DNA of 64,000 bases, from positions 2,046,001 through 2,110,000 of the forward strand of contig JANUWF010001101.1 in assembly GCA_026120185.1 (NCBI GenBank), given 5' to 3'. The position numbers and the translations under genes are program-made. Below the pieces are notes generated by a model, which had not been told where the DNA came from, did not search any database, and saw nothing but the letters and a program-made list of their open reading frames with translations. This document shows positions 57,699 through 64,000 of this stretch, piece after piece (positions within the stretch are counted from its first letter, which is position 1; every line of letters begins with the position of its first letter). This stretch comes from Voacanga thouarsii. Taxonomy: Eukaryota; Streptophyta; Magnoliopsida; Gentianales; Apocynaceae.

Positions 57699-59630
57699 AT
57701 GTTGGAGGTGAAGAGTCTCAAGAAGGCTTTGGTCCCTTCATCTCTCATCCCAAACCCATCTGCCGGCAGCCTTCAATCTACTCGTCTTGCCCTCCATGTC
57801 TCTCTTTTTTCTCCCAGGCTTCTACATTGACCCCCTTCACACACATCAAGACACAAACTTTTTGGCTTTTTTAGTTTCTTTTATTCTTGAAAAGTTAGCA
57901 GTTTTTGTTTATGTTACTTGTAGATGCCTGGGGATGGTGATTCTTCTTGCTGGGTTTACGTTGCTTCTGGATGCCGTGTTTATAAAGTCCATGTATGTAG
58001 TCTGTGTACTGTTTATGTGTGATAATTTTTTTTTTTTAATTGAGAAGTGTTTTTGCACTGATTTCTTTAGTTAATATTTTTTAAAATTTGTTAAGAGGGA
58101 AATAGTTTCCTGCTGTTATTAAGATAGCAACTGTCCATTGCTAGCATTTTTTTGGTCCAAAATCTAGTTCTTTATTGCTCAATCTGTGTAAAATAGTTAT
58201 GATTGTGGTTGGGAGTTCAATGCTGTCGATAGCTACCGTATTCCATGGTCAGGATTTTTGTTCACATTTTTGAAATTATTATTAGTGTGGACTTGCAGGA
58301 AATTTTATTGATTAAGGTAGAAATTTACCTTTCTTATTCAATACCAGAAATATCTTTTGCTATGAGCACAATACAGTATACTCGGCAGTAAAGTAGGAAA
58401 AAGAATGGAGGAAGGAAAATTTTCAGGGCTTTCTTCGCTTTCTGCAGGTCTCAATGAAGGGTTCCCTGGTCAGTCAAGGAAAGCAGAGTCTTTTAATCCC
58501 TGAACAAACAGAGGTATTCTCCTTATGCCCTCCATTTAATTCAAATATAGCTCGAAGAATTGAATATGAGAATTTCTCATCAGTGCAATTAATTTGAAGG
58601 TTCTGGATGCTGCTGTAGTGAATCGCTGCCCTCATCGATCGGAAATCCAGAGTATAGTGCTTGCAGATATTGAAAGTAGGGAACTCTATACTTGACATTA
58701 GAACCAATTCTATAGAGACTTTTAATGATTTCATGGTTGAGGGTATTCTAAAATTACTTTACAATTGATTCACTACATCCATGTAGCAGTTTTGTAGCTA
58801 ATTGTCATTTTGATTACATAGTGCCTTTCCAATGTGACTTATGTAGTGCATTTACCCATAAATTGGGGACAGAGAGATAGTCAGTCGCAAATTTTGATTT
58901 TTTTGGCAAAAGATAAGATAATAGAGGAAAAGTTCATCAGAGACATCAACAATACTGTTATGGAGGTGGATGACAAGTAATGATGTGCTAATTTGGATCA
59001 TTTACTAGTTTTCTTTCATTTTCCTTTTTAAAATTTTCTTGCTTTTGGAGAATCTGAAAATCTTAGCTGGTTAAGCATTTGCTAGTTTTCTTTTTATCCT
59101 TCTTTCTTTATGATTATCAACTTCCTGTTAGTATATATTTCAATGCAATGGATAACCTTAACAACACTTTTGACCTTATCTGCAGAAAATGGTTACTCCA
59201 TATTGGGAAGTGTGGATTCTTATGGTCATCTTATTGTGTCTAAGTTGGATGCAAGCAGTGATGGTATAATCTCTTAAGTATTTGCTTCCTTCTTTCAATG
59301 TTTCTATTGGTCCCCTTGTTCTTTTTCTTTCCCCCCACGGGGGCGGGGGGGAGGAGAAGGGGGGGGGGGGGAGTGTCTACTTCCTTGGTCTTTTAGTTGA
59401 AAAATAATTCCATAAATGACGTTTCTGCAAGGACCAGTAGATCAAATTGTTTTGGTGTATATCCCAACATGTATTATAAGTTCTTGATCATCCATGTGCT
59501 AATTGCAGAAAATTAGGTTGCCTGAACTTCTTTTTGCATTTTCTGTATAAATATGTTATATTTTATTTTTGCTAAAGATGTCACTAGAGAATTTTGTGGT
59601 CTTCAAGGCCTCCTTAATGCTGAAGGTTGA
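57699..59630 (+). CDS. Host gene, 5' exons, product unknown
   Basis: Proposed exons are 57699-57797, 57924-57992, 58448-58513, 58600-58675, 59186-59263 and one starting at 59578. All introns have GT and AG ends and the phases (0,0,0,1,1) keep one frame. The peptide starts MLEVKSLKKALVPSSLIPNP and includes SSCWVYVASGCRVYKVH, LIPEQTE, NRCPHRSEIQSIVLADIE and LGSVDSYGHLIVSKLDASSD. The texture (CWVYVASG, LGSVDSYGHLIVSKL) suggests beta-propeller-like repeats, but I cannot name the family. Exon 6 reads DVTREFCGLQ and then a stop, so it is either mis-modelled or the gene is truncated; copia D begins soon after. No stop or frameshift occurs in exons 1-5. Confidence 0.65.
59331..59371 (+). repeat. C-run and G-runs in host gene intron 5
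   Basis: A CCCCCC run is followed by G runs of 5, 7 and 13 bases separated by one to seven bases (59339-59371). The plus strand could form a G-quadruplex, or the C run could pair with a G run. It lies about 70 bases after the exon 5 donor. Confidence 0.85.
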
Positions 59631-59848
59631 TCTCGCTTAACAAATTTGAAGGGGGAAAGAAAATTGGCATCATCTAAACTAGCATCCTCTTCTGAAAGCC
59701 AAAATTAGTAAGAACCAACCAGGTTGACCTAGTGGATAATTCAGGAATGAAGAAACAAAAACAGCAATTGGACAAGAAAATGGGATTGCATTATAAGGTC
59801 TGATGCAGGACAAACTTGCTAAACCTGTCCAACAAATATACCCTAGGA
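59631..59848. other. Junction between host gene and copia D, no gene seen
   Basis: Ordinary AT-rich text without frame or repeat. The left LTR edge of copia D is not certain and could lie in this stretch. Confidence 0.4.
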
Positions 59849-60613
59849 TCTGTTAAGACCATGTAGGAAAATCAGGCTGTTATGTGGAAGCTAGGATACA
59901 AATATTGTAAATAATAACAAAGTAAAAATAAGAGAATAAGGAAGAAAACTCTTAGTGTCACTCCAAGAGGGAAGGATAAACCTTAGGAGTCACACCTAGG
60001 AGCTTAAGGCATCGCACCTTAGGCTTTGATTGCATCACACAACCAGAATATAGAGAACAATCTGTAGACTCTTATTAATTGAATAGTGAAAGCATTGACA
60101 TCATTATTAATAGAGAATTTCTCCATTTATAGACCCAAAATTCTAAACTAAATAGGACGAAAACTCTTAAGTTTCTAAAAAATATGACTATGACAATAGA
60201 CTTCTTAACCAATCAACTTAGGAATCCTAACTAGGATAGAAATTTAAAACTCTTAGGAAACTGTTACAAGCTATAAAATTACTTAAACACATCTAAAAGA
60301 CTCATAAACTTAATTAAACTAAATAAAACTAAATATTCTCATATATGACTCATATGCTAGGATTTCCAAGATTAAAGCTTGAAAAAGTATATTGGCTTAA
60401 TGAATAAATTAATAAGAATTGTTACAATTTATAGTTGTACAAGGGTCTAAGTATGGTAAGAATCCTAGGCAATCTTAGCCTAATTGATAGTTTAGTTGAT
60501 AGCTGCTAATCAGCTACTAATCAATCAATTTATAGCTAATCTACTCTATAAGGAAAGAGTACAATTAATTTACAGCTAATATACACCCAATCAGAGAGGA
60601 AAGTCCGGCAACA
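59849..60613 (-). mobile_element. Copia D 3' LTR
   Basis: On the minus strand the LTR starts TGTTGCCGGAC after the purine tract CTTGAGAGGTAG (60614-60626). The other end is placed at TGTTAAGACC (59849) because the minus strand would then end TTAACA; this edge is uncertain. No second LTR lies in the window. Confidence 0.65.
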
Positions 60614-62080
60614 CTACCTCTCAAGCTGGCTAGAAGATGTCTTCCATAGCTAGCTTGTCAACCAAAAGCTCAAATTGACCCTTGTGAAGTCCTTTGGTGA
60701 GAACGTTTGCTAACTGGTATGTTGTCAGGACATAGGAAAGACAAATTAACCCACTCTAAATTTTTGCTTTAATAAAATGCTCGTCTACCTCAATATGCTT
60801 CGTTCTCTCATGTAATACTGGATTTTGAGCAATCGAGATTGTTGCCTTGTTGTCACAATAAACTTTCATAAGACATAATAATGGTATCTTCAAGTCTTCA
60901 AACATTCTTTTCAACCATATTGCCTCACTTATCCCATGAGCAAGGGACTTGAATTCAGCCTCAATGCTACTCTGAGCCATGACAGTATGCTTTTTGCTCC
61001 AGCATGTAACAAGATTACCTCCAACGAAAGTGCAATAGCTAGAAGTAGACCGCCTATCAATAGGACAACCAACCCAATTTGCATCTGTGTAGACTTTTAT
61101 CTATAGGTTGTTGTTTCGAAACATAAGCCCCTTTTCAGGAGTTCCTTTAAGGTACCTCAATATTCTATAAGCTGCATCAAAATATTCACGTCCTGGTGAA
61201 TGCATATACTGACTTACCTTGCTCACTGCAAAAGCAATATCAAGACGAGTGTGTGACAGATAGATTAGCTTTCCCACAAGTCTTTGGAACCTCTCCTTGT
61301 CAATCACCTCTTTAGCTCTAGTAGGATTTAGTTTCAGATTTGTATCAAGTGGAGTATTAGCAGCTTTACAACCTAATAGTCCTGTCTAACTAAGGAGATC
61401 AAGGATGTACTTTCTCTGGTTCACAAAGATACCCTTTCTTAATCTGGCTAATTCCATACCAAGAAAATATTTTGATGGTCCTAGATCTTTGATTTCAAAG
61501 TCCCGTGCCAACTCCTTCTTCAACTTTGCTATTCCTTCAAGATCATCACCTGTTAATATTAAATCATCTACATAGACAATCAAGATTGAGATCTTACCTC
61601 TCTCTATTCGCTTGGAAAACATTGTGTGATTAGCCCGGCTTTGATGATAGCTATGACTTTTTACCACCTTTCCAAAATGTTCAAACCGAGCTGTAGGAGA
61701 TTGTTTAAGACCATATAGGGATTTTTTGAGTTTACAAATGTTATCTGTTCCCATTCTCTCAAATCCTGGAGGCAAGGCCATGAATACTTCTTCCGCTAGA
61801 TTTCCATTCAGAAATGCATTCTTGACATCTAACTAGTTTAGTGGCCAATCAAAATTAGCAGCTAATAATAGCAGAACCCGTATGGGGTTGATCTTTGCAA
61901 CAAGAGCAAAGGTCTCTTGATAATCAATTCCTTATGTCTGGGTGAAACCTTTAGATACTAACCTTGCCTTATATCTTTCAATACTCCCATCTACCTTACA
62001 CTTTATTGTGAACACCCATTTACAGCCAACTATCTTCTGTCCCCTAGTTAAGTCAACAACTTCCTAGGTCCCGCTTCTTC
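60614..62080 (-). pseudogene. Copia D RT and RNase H
   Basis: Minus-strand frames 61386-61781, 61101-61307 and 60756-60980 form a copia polymerase: LKKSLYGLKQSPTARFEHF, VYVDDLILTGDD, KYFLGMELARLRKGIFVNQ, LVGKLIYLSHTRLDIAFAVS, IEAEFKSLAHGISEAIWLK, and VYCDNKATISIAQNP ending KHIEVDEHFIK. The part from 61782 to about 62080 carries the RT N-terminal text (a Q-to-stop change near 61930). Motifs are well kept and only a few stops separate the frames, so this copy is younger than copia C. Confidence 0.9.
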
Positions 62081-62798
62081 TTAGAGCGTTCATCTCCTCC
62101 ATGACTGCTGACTTCCAATTAGGATCACCTAGTGCTTCTTGTATGTTTCTCAAGACGACCAAGTCAGATATCTTAGATACAAAGGCATTATGTGTCTTTA
62201 ATAGATTTTCATAGGTCAGGTAACGGGATATAGGATGCGAAGTACATGAATGTTTTGGTTTCCTGATAGCTATAGGAATATCCAAGTCACTTGGTTCATC
62301 ATTAGGTACAGATTGAGAAATAGAATCAATATTGGAAGTATTAAGAGAACATGATATATTGGTAAGAGGACTATTGTGAATACCTGAGTTAGTTTCAGGT
62401 TTTGTCATTGAAGTAGACAATTTAGCTGGCTCTAAGGGAATCATGGTCATCTTTATTCTTTGACAACCCTTCCTCCTTGAATAAATGAGAGGCTCTTTAT
62501 GAACTCTCGGTAGTATCTCAACCCCTGTAGAAGATTCAAGTATGTTTGGCAAAGCAGACTCAAGAGTTTCCTTCTCATTGTCATTTCCTATTGTATTTAA
62601 GAGTTCATCACCATTTGTAGAATCAATTGTATTAATAGGTTTAGGTAAAGTATCTGAAAATTTTCCTTTGTACATGCTCCCCCTGAAATTAAATTTTTTG
62701 AAAGAAAGGTTGATGCTCAAGGAATGTAACATCCATAGAAACAAAAACCATTTTGGTTTGTGGGTTAAAACACTTATATCTTTTTTTATGTGGGGCAT
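62064..62798 (-). CDS. Copia D integrase end and hinge (open frame)
   Basis: A 244-codon frame reads from the C-terminal integrase region (KPKWFLFLWMLHSLSINLSF, shifted from the usual frame) through a variable Ser/Pro/Glu-rich hinge to SRYLTYENLLKTHNAFVSKI and ALGDPNWKSAVMEEMNALRR, the start of the RT part. It ends at 62064 by a frame change. The start Met is inside a polyprotein and has no meaning as a real start. Confidence 0.75.
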   Translation of the reverse strand: MPHIKKDISVLTHKPKWFLFLWMLHSLSINLSFKKFNFRGSMYKGKFSDTLPKPINTIDSTNGDELLNTIGNDNEKETLESALPNILESSTGVEILPRVHKEPLIYSRRKGCQRIKMTMIPLEPAKLSTSMTKPETNSGIHNSPLTNISCSLNTSNIDSISQSVPNDEPSDLDIPIAIRKPKHSCTSHPISRYLTYENLLKTHNAFVSKISDLVVLRNIQEALGDPNWKSAVMEEMNALRRSGT

Positions 62799-63035
62799 AC
62801 CCTATAAAAACACAATTTTCTGCTCTAGGACCAAGTTTGGATCTCTCTGGAGTAAGATGGACATATGTTGTACACCCAAATATTTTGAGCGGAGGGTTGG
62901 ATGGAATATGTGTCTCAGGAAATTTTTTTTAAGGCAATCAAGAGGTGTTATATAGTTTAAAACATGTGTAGGCTTCTTATTAATTAGATATGATGCAGTT
63001 AAGGCCGTTTCTCCCCATAGGCATTGTTTTCTGGA
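62799..63035 (-). pseudogene. Copia D integrase C-terminal text, 5' truncated
   Basis: The minus strand reads QCLWGETALTASYLINKKPT, then in a second frame KYLGVQHMSILLQRD-like and normal-frame CVFIGY text, the integrase C-terminal part. Similarity stops at about 63035, so gag, protease and most of the integrase are missing along with the 5' LTR. Confidence 0.8.
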
Positions 63036-63414
63036 CTGGACATCAAGTCGGAAAATTTACTAATTCACGGTTTAAAGGTCGAACTGTAATTGGACCATAA
63101 TTGAATCGCAATTGAGTCGATAATATTATAATTTAAAATTTTTAAATATAATTGTTATAAAGAGCAAAATTGATTAATAATATAGCGTAATTTAAATCTA
63201 TAAATACATAAACATTTAAGTCTGTAACTAATATAATTTAATAAAATGACAAACTACCAACAAAATAAATAATTGACAACTATAAAATTAAAAATAACCA
63301 TTCTTAGTTTATTACTAACAATCTAATACACAACAAAATTAAAAGTAATCATTTTTAATTTATTACAAACACACAATTTCAAATTCTTGTTACTTAAAAC
63401 AAAGGTACAAATCC
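63036..63414 (-). other. 3' region of hAT element, no gene seen
   Basis: AT-rich text lies between the copia D break and the hAT stop codon. A short richer patch at 63036-63120 with AATTGAATCGCAATTGAGTC repeats could hold the end of the hAT element. I cannot define a terminal inverted repeat. Confidence 0.4.
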
Positions 63415-63581
63415 TCAAATTCCTCCAAGCCAATTTTCATCATCGTGATTCTCATTGTTGGTTGCACCACTAGTGCTTGCAACTCCAACATCAACATCAA
63501 ATATTTGTGACTCAAATGCAAATTGATCTATTCTTGAAAGATCAATATCATCACCATCATCGTCATCTGCAAACAATTTAA

Positions 63582-63633
<52 letters not shown>

Positions 63634-64000
63634 GAGTAAAAATTACAATACTAGTATATTATAAGTAATTTTGATCAATATTAAAAAAAAGAAAGGTTAA
63701 CCTTCTCTTCCACGATAATGTTGCCTTTGTAACCTTGGTTCCTCAAGCTCTTCATATAACATTTTCTCTACTTCTTCAATATTACTTGAAGGCTCATCCT
63801 CTACATCCTCAAGAATCCAATAGTCAGTAGCATCTATACTTTCATAATCAATTGGATCAAAACTCTTCTCCTTAGACAACAACCTATTATCAAATCAAAA
63901 GTTATATATTATATCAAATAAACATTCAAAAAAATAATCAAAATTTTTTTAAAAGAAATTTACCTAATTTTCAACTTCAAGTTGTAATGAACGGTAAGAA
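63415..64000 (-). CDS. hAT-type transposase, last three exons (partial)
   Basis: Minus-strand exons are about 63964-64000 (runs off the window), about 63702-63885 and 63415-63566. GT-AG introns lie at 63886-63963 and 63567-63701 and the joins keep one frame. The first piece gives VHYNLKLKIR, resembling the VHSNLRL string before the tail of plant hAT transposases. The second gives SFDPIDYESIDATDYWILED, a tail typical of plant hAT proteins. The third is acidic (DDDDGDDIDLSR) and ends at a stop. The catalytic parts lie outside the window. All visible pieces are open, so it may be a recent or domesticated copy; this is inference. Confidence 0.7.
63583..63630. repeat. (TA)n microsatellite in hAT intron
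   Basis: About 24 TA units lie inside the last intron of the hAT gene, next to the acceptor side. Confidence 0.96.

Noticed and set aside
57497..57748. Minus-strand frame with a phenylalanine run
   Set aside because: It overlaps the first exon of the host gene and the run comes from a poly-A stretch.
62542..62955. 137-codon plus-strand frame
   Set aside because: It is antisense to the copia D integrase-hinge frame.
1..64000. rRNA genes, organelle DNA inserts or bacterial operons
   Set aside because: No matching conserved stretches were recognised on either strand.

Overview
This window is transposon-dense nuclear DNA of a flowering plant. The evidence is chromovirus-type Ty3/gypsy elements, a SIRE-type Ty1/copia element, an RTE-type LINE, hAT transposase exons, a tRNA-derived SINE, endogenous caulimovirid (plant pararetrovirus) DNA, and one intron-rich host gene fragment with GT-AG splice sites. 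The base composition is AT-rich and there are no operons, bacterial-type genes, rRNA genes or functional tRNA genes. I cannot name the species.

Layout. 1-10954 holds a decayed minus-strand Ty3/gypsy element (gypsy A): part of its 3' LTR, the polypurine tract, degenerate pol and gag, an extra acidic ORF before gag, a tRNA-Met primer site, the tail of its 5' LTR, and a 4.26-kb inverted-repeat structure whose arms are the heads of the same LTR family. An 0.86-kb sliver of caulimovirid DNA (10955-11813) separates it from a second minus-strand gypsy element (gypsy B, 11814 to about 30311). The 5' LTR of gypsy B is split by an 8.1-kb minus-strand Ty1/copia element (copia C, 20787-28894) and broken off by an RTE LINE (30317-31530), which is followed by an inverted second RTE piece. 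From 31749 to 42423 there is caulimovirid DNA in two blocks. The larger block reads RT/RNase H, viroplasmin-like protein, leader with primer site, movement protein, coat protein, which is a circularly permuted viral order. All frames are broken.

42424-56978 is a plus-strand SIRE-type copia element that has lost its integrase. Its RNase H gene is split by a 5.7-kb LARD-like non-autonomous element (47315-53020) with a tRNA-Asp-type primer site. A SINE with a perfect 16-bp target duplication lies at 57052-57249. The only convincing host gene, the first five or six exons of a protein I cannot name, runs from 57699 to about 59630 on the plus strand. A minus-strand copia fragment (copia D) follows, and the window ends in the last exons of a minus-strand hAT transposase gene.

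The nesting gives relative ages: caulimovirid DNA and gypsy B before copia C and the RTE; SIRE before the LARD. None of the elements looks autonomous. The most unusual points are a tRNA-like block with A- and B-box geometry inside the gypsy A LTR, tandem SUMO-interaction-like motifs in the pre-gag ORF, the large LTR-derived inverted repeat, and the deletion series in the caulimovirid copies. All calls come from reading the sequence; no database search was run.
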